A DNA stretch of 64,000 nucleotides, from contig CM049307.1 of assembly GCA_026874595.1 (NCBI GenBank), forward strand, positions 186,001 to 250,000, written 5' to 3'. The translations under genes were made by a program, and so were the position numbers. The DNA is from Sipunculus nudus (Eukaryota > Annelida > Sipuncula > Golfingiida > Sipunculidae). Under the pieces are notes generated by a model. That model was not told where the DNA came from, made no database searches, and saw only the letters and a program-made list of their open reading frames with translations. Below, one piece after another: positions 1 to 13,200 of this stretch (position 1 is its first letter; every line of letters starts with the position of its first letter).

Positions 1-3000
1 TGTTATGCTCTTCCCAATTGGCCAACTCTCAGCCAGTGTTACCAGTCATTCTGTTATGCTCTTCCCTATTGGCCAACTCTCAGCCAGTGTTACCAGTCAT
101 TCTGTTATGGTCTTCCCTATTGGCCAACTCTCAGCCAGTGTTACCAGTCATTCTGTAATGATTCTCCCTATTGGCCAGCTCTCAGCCAGTGTTACCAGTC
201 ATTCTGTTATGATTCTCCCTATTGACCAGCTGTCAGCCAGTGTTACCAGTCATTTGGTTATGCTCTTCCCAATTGGCCAACTCTCAGCCAGTGTTACCAG
301 TCATTCTGTTATGGTCTTCACTATATGCCAACTCTCAGCCAGTGTTACCAGTCACTCTGTTATGCTCTTCCCAATTGGCCAACTCTCAGCCTGTGTTACC
401 AGTCATTCTGTTATGCTCTTCCCTATTGGCCAACTCTCAGCCAGTGTTACCAGTCATTCTGTTATGCTCTTCCCAATTGGCCAACTCTCAGCCAGTGTTA
501 CCAGTCATTCTGTTATGCTCTTCCCAATTGGCCAACTCTCAGCCTGTGTTACCAGTCATTCTGTTATGCTCTTCCCTATTGGCCAGCTCTCAGCCAGTGT
601 TACCAGTCATTCGGTTATGCTCTTCCCAATTGGCCAACTCTCAGCCAGTGTTACCAGTCACTCTGTTATGCTCTTCCCAATTGGCCAACTCTCAGCCTGT
701 GTTACCAGTCATTCTGTTATGCTCTTCCCTATTGGCCAGCTCTCAGCCAGTGTTACCAGTCATTCGGTTATGCTCTTCTCAATTGGCCAACTCTCAGCCA
801 GTGTTACCAGTCATTCTGTTATGCTCTTCCCAATTGGCCAACTCTCAGCCAGTGTTACTAGTCATTCTGTTATGCTCTTCCCAATTGGCCAACTCTCAGC
901 CTGTGTTACCAGTCATTCTGTTATGCTCTTCCCAATTGGCCAACTCTCAGCCTGTGTTACCAGTCATTCTGTTATGCTCTTCCCTATTGGCCAGCTCTCA
1001 GCCAGTGTTACCAGTCATTCAGTTATGCTCTTCCCAATTGGCCAACTCTCAGCCAGTGTTACCAGTCACTCTGTTATGCTCTTCCCAATTGGCCAACTCT
1101 CAGCCTGTGTTACCAGTCATTCTGTTATGCTCTTCCCTATTGGCCAGCTCTCAGCCAGTGTTACCAGTCATTCGGTTATGCTCTTCCCTATTGGCCAACT
1201 CTCAGCCAGTGTTACCAGTCATTCTGTTATGGTCTTCCCTATTGGCCAACTCTCAGCCAGTGTTACCAGTCATTCTGTAATGATTCTCCCTATTGGCCAG
1301 CTCTCAGCCAGTGTTACCAGTCATTCTGTTATGATTCTCCCTATTGACCAGCTGTCAGCCAGTGTTACAAGTCACTCTGTTGTGCTCTTCCCAATTGGCC
1401 AACTCTTAGCCTGTGTTACCAGTCATTCTGATATGCTCTTCCCTATATGCCATCTCTCAGCCAGTGTTACCAGTCATTCTGTTATGCTCTTCCCAATTGG
1501 CCAACTCTCAGCCAGTGTTACCAGTCATTCTGTTATGGTCTTCCCTATTGGCCAGCTCTCAGCCAGTGTTACCAGTCATTCGGTTATGCTCTTCCCAATT
1601 GGCCAACTCTCAGCCAGTGTTACCAGTCATTCTGTTATGCTCTTCCCTATTGGCCAACTCTCAGCCAGTGTTACTAGTCATTCTGTTATGCTCTTCCCTA
1701 TTGGCCATCTCTCAGCCAGTGTTACCAGTCATTCTGTTATGATTCTCCCTATTGACCAACTCTCAGCCAGTGTTACCAGTCACTCTGTTATGCTCTTCCC
1801 AATTGGCCAACTCTCAACCTGTGTTACCAGTCATTCTGTTATGCTCTTCCCTATTGGCCAACTCTCAGCCAGTGTTACCAGTCATTCTGTTATGCTCTTC
1901 CCAATTGGCCAACTCTCAGCCAGTGTTACCAGTCATTCTGTTATGCTCTTCCCAATTGGCCAACTCTCAGCCTGTGTTACCAGTCATTCTGTTATGCTCT
2001 TCCCTATTGGCCAGCTCTCAGCCAGTGTTACCAGTCATTCGGTTATGCTCTTCCCAATTGGCCAACTCTCAGCCAGTGTTACCAGTCACTCTGTTATGCT
2101 CTTCCCTATTGGCCAACTCTCAGCCTGTGTTACCAGTCATTCTGTTATGCTCTTCCCTATTGGCCAGCTCTCAGCCAGTGTTACCAGTCATTCGGTTATG
2201 CTCTTCTCAATTGGCCAACTCTCAGCCAGTGTTACCAGTCATTCTGTTATGCTCTTCCCAATTGGCCAACTCTCAGCCAGTGTTACTAGTCATTCTGTTA
2301 TGCTCTTCCCAATTGGCCAACTCTCAGCCTGTGTTACCAGTCATTCTGTTATGCTCTTCCCTATTGGCCAGCTCTCAGCCAGTGTTACCAGTCATTCTGT
2401 TATGCTCTTCCCTATTGGCCAGCTCTCAGCCAGTGTTACCAGTCATTCGGTTATGCTCTTCCCAATTGGCCAACTCTCAGCCAGTGTTACCAGTCACTCT
2501 GTTATGCTCTTCCCAATTGGCCAACTCTCAGCCTGTGTTACCAGTCATTCTGTTATGCTCTTCCCTATTGGCCAGCTCTCAGCCAGTGTTACCAGTCATT
2601 CGGTTATGCTCTTCCCAATTGGCCAACTCTCAGCCAGTGTTACCAGTCATTCTGTTATGGTCTTCCCTATTGGCCAACTCTCAGCCAGTGTTACCAGTCA
2701 TTCTGTAATGATTCTCCCTATTGGCCAGCTCTCAGCCAGTGTTACCAGTCATTCTGTTATGATTCTCCCTATTGACCAGCTGTCAGCCAGTGTTACAAGT
2801 CACTCTGTTGTGCTCTTCCCAATTGGCCAACTCTTAGCCTGTGTTACCAGTCATTCTGATATGCTCTTCCCTATATGCCAACTCTCAACCAGTGTTACCA
2901 GTCATTCTGTTATGCTCTTCCCAATTGGCCAACTCTCAGCCAGTGTTACCAGTCATTCTGTTATGGTCTTCCCTATTGGCCAGCTCTCAGCCAGTGTTAC

Positions 3001-6000
3001 CAGTCATTCTGTAATGATTCTCCCTATTGGCCAGCTCTCAGCCAGTGTTACCAGTCATTCTGTTATGATTCTCCCTATTGACCAGCTGTCAGCCAGTGTT
3101 ACAAGTCACTCTGTTGTGCTCTTCCCAATTGGCCAACTCTCAGCCTGTGTTACCAGTCATTCTGTTATGATTCTCCCTATTGGCCAACTCTCAGCCAGTG
3201 TTACTAGTCATTCTGTTATGCTCTTCCCTATTGGCCAACTCTCAGCCAGTGTTACCAGTCATTCTGTTATGGTCTTCCCTATTGGCCAGCTCTCAGCCAG
3301 TGTTACCAATCATTCTGTAATGATTCTCCCTATTGGCCAGCTCTCAGCCAGTGTTACCAGTCATTCTATTATTATTCTCCCTATTGACCAGCTGTCAGCC
3401 AGTGTTACAAGTCACTCTGTTGTGCTCTTCCCAATTGGCCAACTCTCAGCCAGTGTTACCAGTCATTCTGTTATGATTCTCCCTATTGACCAGCTGTCAG
3501 CCAGTGTTACCAGTCATTCGGTTATGCTCTTCCCAATTGGCCAACTCTCAGCTAGTGTTACCAGTCATTCTGTTATGCTCTTCCCTATTGGCCAACTCTC
3601 AGCCAGTGTTACAAGTCACTCTGTTATGCTCTTCCCAATTGGCCAACTCTCAGCCAGTGTTACCAGTCATTCTGTAATGATTCTCCCTATTGGCCAGCTC
3701 TCAGCAGTGTTACCAGTCATTCTGTTATGATTCTCCCTATTGACCAGCTGTCAGCCAGTGTTACAAGTCACTCTGTTGTGCTCTTCCCAATTGGCCAACT
3801 CTCAGCCTGTGTTACCAGTCATTCTGTTATGCTCTTCCCTATATGCCAACTCTCAGCCAGTGTTACCAGTCATTCTGTTATGCTCTTCCCAATTGGCCAA
3901 CTCTCAGCCAGTGTTACCAGTCATTCTGTTATGCTCTTCCCTATTGGCCAACTCTCAGCCAGTGTTACTAGTCATTCTGTTATGCTCTTCCCTATTGGCC
4001 ATCTCTCAGCCAGTGTTACCAGTCATTCTGTTATGATTCTCCCTATTGGCCAACTCTCAGCCTGTGTTACCAGTCATTCTGTTTTGCTCTTCCCTATTGG
4101 CCAACTCTCAGCCAGTGTTACCAGTCATTCTGTTATGCTCTTCCCAATTGGCCAACTCTCAGCCAGTGTTACTAGTCATTCTGTTATGCTCTTCCCTATT
4201 GGCCATCTCTCAGCCAGTGTTACCAGTCATTCTGTTATGATTCTCCCTATTGGCCAACTCTCAGCCTGTGTTACCAGTCATTCTGTTATGCTCTTCCCTA
4301 TTGGCCAACTCTCAGCCAGTGTTACCAGTCATTCTGTTATGCTCTTCCCAATTGGCCAACTCTCAGCCAGTGTTACCAGTCATTCTGTTATGCTCTTCCC
4401 TATTGGCCAACTCTCAGCCAGTGTTACCAGTCATTCTGTTATGATTCTCCCTATTGGCCAGCTCTCAGACAGTGTTACCAGTCATTCTGTTATGATTCTC
4501 CCTATTGGCCAGCTCTCAGCCAGTGTTACCAGTCACTCCGTTATGCTCTTCCCAATTGGCCAACTCTCAGCCTGTGTTACCAGTCATTCTGTTATGCTCT
4601 TCCCTATTGGCCAGCTCTCAGCCAGTGTTACCAGTCATTCGGTTATGCTCTTCTCAATTGGCCAACTCTCAGCCAGTGTTACCAGTCATCCTGTTATGCT
4701 CTTCCCTATTGGCCAACTCTCAGCCAGTGTTACCAGTCATCCTGTTATGCTCTTCCATATTGGCCAACTCTCAGCCAGTGTTACCAGTTATCCTGTTATG
4801 CTCTTCCCAATTGGCCAACTCTCAGCCAGTGTTACCAGTCATTCTGTTATGCTCTTCCCAATTGGCCAACTCTCAGCCAGTGTTACCAGTCATTCTGTTA
4901 TGCTCTTCCCTATTGGCCAACTCTCAGCCAGTGTTACCAGTCATTCTGTTATGGTCTTCCCTATTGGCCAACTCTCAGCCAGTGTTACCAGTCATTCTGT
5001 AATGATTCTCCCTATTGGCCAGCTCTCAGCCAGTGTTACCAGTCATTCTGTTATGATTCTCCCTATTGACCAGCTGTCAGCCAGTGTTACCAGTCATTTG
5101 GTTATGCTCTTCCCAATTGGCCAACTCTCAGCCACTGTTACCAGTCATTCTGTTATGGTCTTCACTATATGCCAACTCTCAGCCAGTGTTACCAGTCACT
5201 CTGTTATGCTCTTCCCAATTGGCCAACTCTCAGCCTGTGTTACCAGTCATTCTGTTATGCTCTTCCCTATTGGCCAACTCTCAGCCAGTGTTACCAGTCA
5301 TTCTGTTATGCTCTTCCCAATTGGCCAACTCTCAGCCAGTGTTACCAGTCATTCTGTTATGCTCTTCCCAATTGGCCAACTCTCAGCCTGTGTTACCAGT
5401 CATTCTGTTATGCTCTTCCCTATTGGCCAGCTCTCAGCCAGTGTTACCAGTCATTCGGTTATGCTCTTCCCAATTGGCCAACTCTCAGCCAGTGTTACCA
5501 GTCACTCTGTTATGCTCTTCCCAATTGGCCAACTCTCAGCCTGTGTTACCAGTCATTCTGTTATGCTCTTCCCTATTGGCCAGCTCTCAGCCAGTGTTAC
5601 CAGTCATTCGGTTATGCTCTTCTCAATTGGCCAACTCTCAGCCAGTGTTACCAGTCATTCTGTTATGCTCTTCCCAATTGGCCAACTCTCAGCCAGTGTT
5701 ACTAGTCATTCTGTTATGCTCTTCCCAATTGGCCAACTCTCAGCCTGTGTTACCAGTCATTCTGTTATGCTCTTCCCAATTGGCCAACTCTCAGCCTGTG
5801 TTACCAGTCATTCTGTTATGCTCTTCCCTATTGGCCAGCTCTCAGCCAGTGTTACCAGTCATTCAGTTATGCTCTTCCCAATTGGCCAACTCTCAGCCAG
5901 TGTTACCAGTCACTCTGTTATGCTCTTCCCAATTGGCCAACTCTCAGCCTGTGTTACCAGTCATTCTGTTATGCTCTTCCCTATTGGCCAGCTCTCAGCC

Positions 6001-9000
6001 AGTGTTACCAGTCATTCGGTTATGCTCTTCCCTATTGGCCAACTCTCAGCCAGTGTTACCAGTCATTCTGTTATGGTCTTCCCTATTGGCCAACTCTCAG
6101 CCAGTGTTACCAGTCATTCTGTAATGATTCTCCCTATTGGCCAGCTCTCAGCCAGTGTTACCAGTCATTCTGTTATGATTCTCCCTATTGACCAGCTGTC
6201 AGCCAGTGTTACAAGTCACTCTGTTGTGCTCTTCCCAATTGGCCAACTCTTAGCCTGTGTTACCAGTCATTCTGATATGCTCTTCCCTATATGCCATCTC
6301 TCAGCCAGTGTTACCAGTCATTCTGTTATGCTCTTCCCAATTGGCCAACTCTCAGCCAGTGTTACCAGTCATTCTGTTATGGTCTTCCCTATTGGCCAGC
6401 TCTCAGCCAGTGTTACCAGTCATTCGGTTATGCTCTTCCCAATTGGCCAACTCTCAGCCAGTGTTACCAGTCATTCTGTTATGCTCTTCCCTATTGGCCA
6501 ACTCTCAGCCAGTGTTACTAGTCATTCTGTTATGCTCTTCCCTATTGGCCATCTCTCAGCCAGTGTTACCAGTCATTCTGTTATGATTCTCCCTATTGAC
6601 CAACTCTCAGCCAGTGTTACCAGTCACTCTGTTATGCTCTTCCCAATTGGCCAACTCTCAACCTGTGTTACCAGTCATTCTGTTATGCTCTTCCCTATTG
6701 GCCAACTCTCAGCCAGTGTTACCAGTCATTCTGTTATGCTCTTCCCAATTGGCCAACTCTCAGCCAGTGTTACCAGTCATTCTGTTATGCTCTTCCCAAT
6801 TGGCCAACTCTCAGCCTGTGTTACCAGTCATTCTGTTATGCTCTTCCCTATTGGCCAGCTCTCAGCCAGTGTTACCAGTCATTCGGTTATGCTCTTCCCA
6901 ATTGGCCAACTCTCAGCCAGTGTTACCAGTCACTCTGTTATGCTCTTCCCAATTGGCCAACTCTCAGCCTGTGTTACCAGTCATTCTGTTATGCTCTTCC
7001 CTATTGGCCAGCTCTCAGCCAGTGTTACCAGTCATTCGGTTATGCTCTTCTCTATTGGCCAACTCTCAGCCAGTGTTACCAGTCATTCTGTTATGCTCTT
7101 CCCAATTGGCCAACTCTCAGCCAGTGTTACTAGTCATTCTGTTATGCTCTTCCCAATTGGCCAACTCTCAGCCTGTGTTACCAGTCATTCTGTTGTGCTC
7201 TTCCCAATTGGCCAACTCTCAGCCTGTGTTACCAGTCATTCTGTTATGCTCTTCCCTATTGGCCAGCTCTCAGCCAGTGTTACCAGTCATTCGGTTATGC
7301 TCTTCCCAATTGGCCAACTCTCAGCCAGTGTTACCAGTCACTCTGTTATGCTCTTCCCAATTGGCCAACTCTCAGCCTGTGTTACCAGTCATTCTGTTAT
7401 GCTCTTCCCTATTGGCCAGCTCTCAGCCAGTGTTACCAGTCATTCAGTTATGCTCTTCCCAATTGGCCAACTCTCAGCCAGTGTTACCAGTCATTCTGTT
7501 ATGGTCTTCCCTATTGGCCAACTCTCAGCCAGTGTTACCAGTCATTCTGTAATGATTCTCCCTATTGGCCAGCTCTCAGCCAGTGTTACCAGTCATTCTG
7601 TTATGATTCTCCCTATTGACCAGCTGTCAGCCAGTGTTACAAGTCACTCTGTTGTGCTCTTCCCAATTGGCCAACTCTTAGCCTGTGTTACCAGTCATTC
7701 TGTTATGCTCTTCCCTATATGCCAACTCTCAACCAGTGTTACCAGTCATTCTGTTATGCTCTTCCCAATTGGCCAACTCTCAGCCAGTGTTACCAGTCAT
7801 TCTGTTATGGTCTTCCCTATTGGCCAGCTCTCAGCCAGTGTTACCAGTCATTCTGTAATGATTCTCCCTATTGGCCAGCTCTCAGCCAGTGTTACCAGTC
7901 ATTCTGTTATGATTCTCCCTATTGACCAGCTGTCAGCCAGTGTTACAAGTCACTCTGTTGTGCTCTTCCCAATTGGCCAACTCTCAGCCTGTGTTACCAG
8001 TCATTCTGTTATGATTCTCCCTATTGGCCAACTCTCAGCCAGTGTTACTAGTCATTCTGTTATGCTCTTCCCTATTGGCCAACTCTCAGCCAGTGTTACC
8101 AGTCATTCTGTTATGGTCTTCCCTATTGGCCAGCTCTCAGCCAGTGTTACCAATCATTCTGTAATGATTCTCCCTATTGGCCAGCTCTCAGCCAGTGTTA
8201 CCAGTCATTCTATTATTATTCTCCCTATTGACCAGCTGTCAGCCAGTGTTACAAGTCACTCTGTTGTGCTCTTCCCAATTGGCCAACTCTCAGCCAGTGT
8301 TACCAGTCATTCTGTTATGATTCTCCCTATTGACCAGCTGTCAGCCAGTGTTACCAGTCATTCGGTTATGCTCTTCCCAATTGGCCAACTCTCAGCTAGT
8401 GTTACCAGTCATTCTGTTATGCTCTTCCCTATTGGCCAACTCTCAGCCAGTGTTACAAGTCACTCTGTTATGCTCTTCCCAATTGGCCAACTCTCAGCCA
8501 GTGTTACCAGTCATTCTGTAATGATTCTCCCTATTGGCCAGCTCTCAGCCAGTGTTACCAGTCATTCTGTTATGATTCTCCCTATTGACCAGCTGTCAGC
8601 CAGTGTTACAAGTCACTCTGTTGTGCTCTTCCCAATTGGCCAACTCTCAGCCTGTGTTACCAGTCATTCTGTTATGCTCTTCCCTATATGCCAACTCTCA
8701 GCCAGTGTTACCAGTCATTCTGTTATGCTCTTCCCAATTGGCCAACTCTCAGCCAGTGTTACCAGTCATTCTGTTATGCTCTTCCCTATTGGCCAACTCT
8801 CAGCCAGTGTTACTAGTCATTCTGTTATGCTCTTCCCTATTGGCCATCTCTCAGCCAGTGTTACCAGTCATTCTGTTATGATTCTCCCTATTGGCCAACT
8901 CTCAGCCTGTGTTACCAGTCATTCTGTTATGCTCTTCCCTATTGGCCAACTCTCAGCCAGTGTTACCAGTCATTCTGTTATGCTCTTCCCAATTGGCCAA

Positions 9001-9440
9001 CTCTCAGCCAGTGTTACTAGTCATTCTGTTATGCTCTTCCCTATTGGCCATCTCTCAGCCAGTGTTACCAGTCATTCTGTTATGATTCTCCCTATTGGCC
9101 AACTCTCAGCCTGTGTTACCAGTCATTCTGTTATGCTCTTCCCTATTGGCCAACTCTCAGCCAGTGTTACCAGTCATTCTGTTATGCTCTTCCCAATTGG
9201 CCAACTCTCAGCCAGTGTTACCAGTCATTCTGTTATGCTCTTCCCTATTGGCCAACTCTCAGCCAGTGTTACCAGTCATTCTGTTATGATTCTCCCTATT
9301 GGCCAGCTCTCAGACAGTGTTACCAGTCATTCTGTTATGATTCTCCCTATTGGCCAGCTCTCAGCCAGTGTTACCAGTCACTCCGTTATGCTCTTCCCAA
9401 TTGGCCAACTCTCAGCCAGTATTAACAATCAGAATGTTGT
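1..9440. repeat. 51-bp tandem array (about 185 units) with 4,845-bp higher-order repeat
   Basis: The unit is 51 bp, for example ctcttcccaattggccaact followed by ctcagccagtgttaccagtc and attctgttatg. Variants recur (cca/cct, caa/cag, agt/tgt, ttggcc/ttgacc). The order of variants in 1 to ~4570 is repeated at ~4845 to 9415, offset 4,844-4,845 bp (95 units of 51), with few substitutions and a 1-bp deletion near 3704 in the first copy. A shorter 1,428-bp (28-unit) periodicity is also visible (1277 vs 2705). All three forward frames of the consensus are stop-free and 51 is a multiple of 3, so open frames of 1,241 and 1,911 codons result. I see no signal peptide, exon structure or recognisable domain. 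The array begins left of the window and ends in unique sequence at about 9415-9440. Confidence 0.97.
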
Positions 9441-10141
9441 TCTTCAGCTGTGCTCCCCATGATTATATAACAAACTGTGTTCCTTTCAGTGACACTGCTT
9501 TTTCTGTTTTATCCACTTTACTCCTTTTAAGTCATTTTTTAAAATAAAATTTAATTTATGGCCTCAGACTTTTTTTAAAGGATAGGTCCATGGCCTGTTG
9601 GTAGCACTGTCTATTGAATGAGGATGAAGGTATTCATATAATAAAGGATGACATGTTATTATGAAGCCTTCTGGAATTCCGGTTTTATATGCACCGATCG
9701 AGTTAGAAGTAATCCAGAAGTCCTCACCTGTTGTTAAGACATTAGATCAAATTTCTGAGGTTCTGTTATGAGATTTCATGGCATTAAGCCATTGAGGTCC
9801 TGGTGGGATTCAAACCGGGGACCTCCACCCCCAAATCTGACGCCTTAACCATCAAGCTACATCCTACCCCTCAAACTTGAGTTGTTACCTTTGTCTAATT
9901 GAGCATAATCAGTGAAAGTGGATGTCTGGAAAAATCAAATTAAGATCTTTACAATATTCTGTCTTCTTTTGTAGGAAAAAAAATAATGAAAAACATGTTA
10001 GAGAGTAAATAGCCTTAAACATGACACAAGGAACCCCTTTTTTGTAATAATAATAATAAATGAATATATTGACCATTTAGTCTGTGAAAATTATGAAGCA
10101 GTAATAGTGAAAAGGCTTCAAGGATTATGTATTTTTTTCAG
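9441..10141. other. Non-coding spacer/intron with a SINE-like tRNA head
   Basis: AT-rich sequence between the 51-bp array and the first recognised exon. Apart from the tRNA-like segment near 9800-9865 I see no coding region. It ends in the polypyrimidine tract and AG of the first exon. Confidence 0.6.
9800..9866 (-). repeat. tRNA-derived SINE head (Pol III A and B boxes)
   Basis: On the minus strand, a B-box-like ggtttgaatccc (complement of 9805-9816) lies about 55 nt downstream of an A-box-like tagcttgatgg (complement of 9849-9859), the spacing of a tRNA-type Pol III promoter. No clean cloverleaf or acceptor stem is evident, and the minus-strand sequence continues past 9800 without a tRNA end. 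A SINE head is therefore more likely than a functional tRNA gene. The tail could reach about 9590; its limits are uncertain. Confidence 0.5.
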
Positions 10142-10258
10142 ATTGCTGTGTGAAAGAAAATGTAAAGAGTTCTTGTGTAAGGGGCTGTGATGGTAGATCA
10201 GCACCAGACCTGGAGAAATGCTCGTCAGAATTCGGGAAGATCCTTAAGTGTGCCGCCG
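10142..10258 (+). CDS. Exon: first half of DB module 1 (six cysteines)
   Basis: The acceptor atttttttcag precedes 10142 and the donor GTAACA follows 10258. The 117-nt exon is symmetric phase 1-1 and reads CCVKENVKSSCVRGC, then a DLEKCSSEFGKILKC segment. The cysteine pattern CC-x8-C-x3-C-x10-C-x9-C is that of half a DB module. The joined codon with the next exon is GAC (Asp), giving CAAD, the usual DB mid-module sequence before the second CC pair. An upstream exon must supply the first base of its first codon; none was recognised between 9441 and 10141. Confidence 0.85.
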
Positions 10259-13200
10259 GTAACACATACATGCTACCCCTACTGTCATGACAGAAAAATA
10301 AGCAAAATAGTTACCATGTATCTTTCATGTTTGATTTTTCATGCATGCTTTCATAATTAATAATTATTATGATTAATTTCTAATTTATTTCCCAAGCTTC
10401 CCTTTCTATATTTGAAAAATGCTCTGTTTTTTATATTTTTTACATTCTTTTAAATTTTGTCTGTTCTTTTAGAAAGAGGAGTTTCCGTTCTTGTTTTATA
10501 TTCATTTTCAGTTTTGTTTCAAATCCAACCACTTGCCTTACATTACTTTGTTTATTATTTATCGTTCTTTTAGGGTTTCATGTAACATTGTAAGAAACTT
10601 GAAAATATTAACATTCTCTTCAGCTTTGGATAAAATTTTTTTCAGCATCATCTGGAGGTAAGACATTTGAGAGTTTATGTTTAAGTGGTTCTTAAATCAG
10701 ACTTACCAGCATGGGGTACAAGGATGATACAGTAACCTGTACATCTACAGCCCTGACAGATGTGACATATGTAATGAATACAACACTGTGTCACATGATG
10801 ATCCAGCACATGCCAGTGTCTTCCTTTTTTCATCATCGAGTACCTTCCTTTTTGCATCATCGAGTACCTTCCTTTTTGCATAATCGAGTACCTTCCCTTT
10901 TGTGTCTCATAATCCACCACCCTAGACCTGCCCAGTGTACTGCAGTTGTTTGCCACAAAATTAGTTTGTCTGGTGACACTCACTCTTTTGGTTGAGAAAG
11001 TGTGCTGTTAAATACACATTGACAGGCAGAAATATGGGTTACCATGGTTAATATAGATCCAGTATTTCACAGGGGAACACAATTAATTCAGCAAAAGAAA
11101 TATGCCAGTGTTTGCCATAAGCCTGCCTAATTTTCCCATAACAGGTGCAAGTATCCACCTGGCTTTGGCAGAAATCCTGTTCCTGAAGTCTAGCATTGAT
11201 TTTCATCACTGAGACTTTGAGCATCATGTGTATTAAATAATCTCAATAGTGGCTGGAGAAGGTTTCAAGCTTGTGTTTTCATCAATTCTAATGACAGAGT
11301 AAGGCCAAATTATGAAGCTTTTATAGAAATTTAGTACCAATGGAAAACATTCTTTGTTTTCATTGCGGATTGTAAAGATATACCAACAATCCTGACACAC
11401 AGTTGAGTCAGAAAATTTATCACAGTTCAATCGTTGATATCTCACTTGATACTGTACACTTAATAATTTACATATATGTTTACCAAATGAAATCACAATA
11501 ATTTTCTGTGTTACTACTAAACTGGCATTCACTCCATATAGCAGTTTTCAGCTCAGATGACTGAAAGTCATCTGAGCTATAGCGATCGCGCTTTTGTCTG
11601 TTGTCCCGTCTGACCATGCGGTCGTCTGTTAACAGGGCACAAATTGTAACCATTGGACCTTGAATCTTCTAAATTAACACCCTTTGAGGTCCAAGAAAAA
11701 TCTCCTGTGAAACCTTAAATTAAGGACTGTGTTACCTATATTCTCAGTCTCGGCTATGGGGCTTGTAAGTACCCCCAAGAATAAAGCTCCGGCCAGTTTC
11801 TGAATAACGAACGCATGGATCACCATAATTCTTTGCATGCATATTCACTATGGAGTGTTTCATCAGTTCCTGCAGACCGGTGGTGCCATCTGTATTTTTT
11901 AAATTTTTTTGCATTTCTTCTCTATTTTTAAGACCTTCAAATGAAGAGGTCATCTGTAAAGTGTTAGACCTAGAATCTTTTAACTGTACATTCAGGGAGG
12001 TCCTAGGCAAATTTTCTAGGAAACCTAAAATTGGATCAAAGTGTCCTATATTTATATATGAAGCAACACGATTTGAGCACCCTATAGGACAGATTTGCAT
12101 GATTGGTTATTGTCGGATCTAAAAACTTCTAATTTAATTAAGAGCATGATTGGTTACAGTTGGACCTGGAAACTTCTAATTTGACAAAGATCTAAGAAGG
12201 TACGTTCCTGCTAAAATTTCTTTGAAACCTGAAATGATGTTACTGTGACCTACATTCTGCAAACTGTGTGAATGCCACATGATTTAACAATATATTAGTC
12301 AGATGGGCACAAATGGTAGGAGCTGGATGTGGTATAAAGTCATTGTTACTTATAGTTAAAGTCTGTTGACAAAATGTATAATTTTGAGCACTCTGGGAGT
12401 CTTACATGTTTCACATTGTTCAAGGTTCCTTAAATTCAGCTGAGCGTCATGGCCCATACTGGCCGCTTTTTATTGGAATTAATTATATGCATGCTTTCCT
12501 GGTGTGTCTGTGACACAGAAATGTTTTGTACCAATTACTGACATGGCAACTGCTTTCTGATTGGGCACTACAATCATCTGACTGCACATCACCATTAAAG
12601 AAGAAGATTCCAGTCCACATCATAGAATGTTTTTGCTTATAATATCAAAACCTTTTTTAATTAAGAGGTCTAATCACCTGTAAAGCATGTTGAATGAACA
12701 CTATAAATACTGTCTCCTCTTTGAAATAAATTGGTACTTGCCAAAATATTGCCATGGAATAGTTGGCTTACTCTTGTACACAGGTGTTAAAAACAGTGGC
12801 ACAATTGCAGGCGTTAACATAAACACAGCACATTAGACTCCATGCATTCCTGTGGCTACAAAGCCTTTCAATCAGGAGATGCCCTGATTAGAAAAAAATG
12901 TAAAACATGTTTCCACTGGCTGAAAAATCACTTGCTGCGGAGTGTGATTTAGCTGAGACTGGGCCATATTGCTCATGCCGAAGAGAATAAATTATATATT
13001 ACAGGACATAAGGTCCAGGTATGGAATAGTTTGGACTAGTCATTGTTTGGGAACTGTCGTGCATTGGCAAAATTGGACCTCCAGTCACACTGGGCTTTAA
13101 TGGTAAACAGACACATGGACTGTTTGTGTAAACTGACAGGCAGAACCATAACAAGGTGTTAAACAGCCTAACTGAGACTGTGTGTTATTGAGGTGGGTTA

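Noticed and set aside
5-9462. Open frames of 1,241 and 1,911 codons in the 51-bp array as genes
   Set aside because: All three forward frames of the unit are stop-free and the unit is a multiple of 3, so length alone is no evidence. No start context, signal peptide or exon structure. Kept only as a finding about codon-position variation.
9800-9866. Functional tRNA gene on the minus strand
   Set aside because: A and B boxes are spaced correctly but no convincing acceptor stem or anticodon arm can be drawn; the sequence continues as a SINE-like body.
10681-10995. Overlapping 94-100 codon open frames on both strands
   Set aside because: Generated by a 24-bp tandem repeat; the KGRYSMMQ pattern is that repeat translated. 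No domain.
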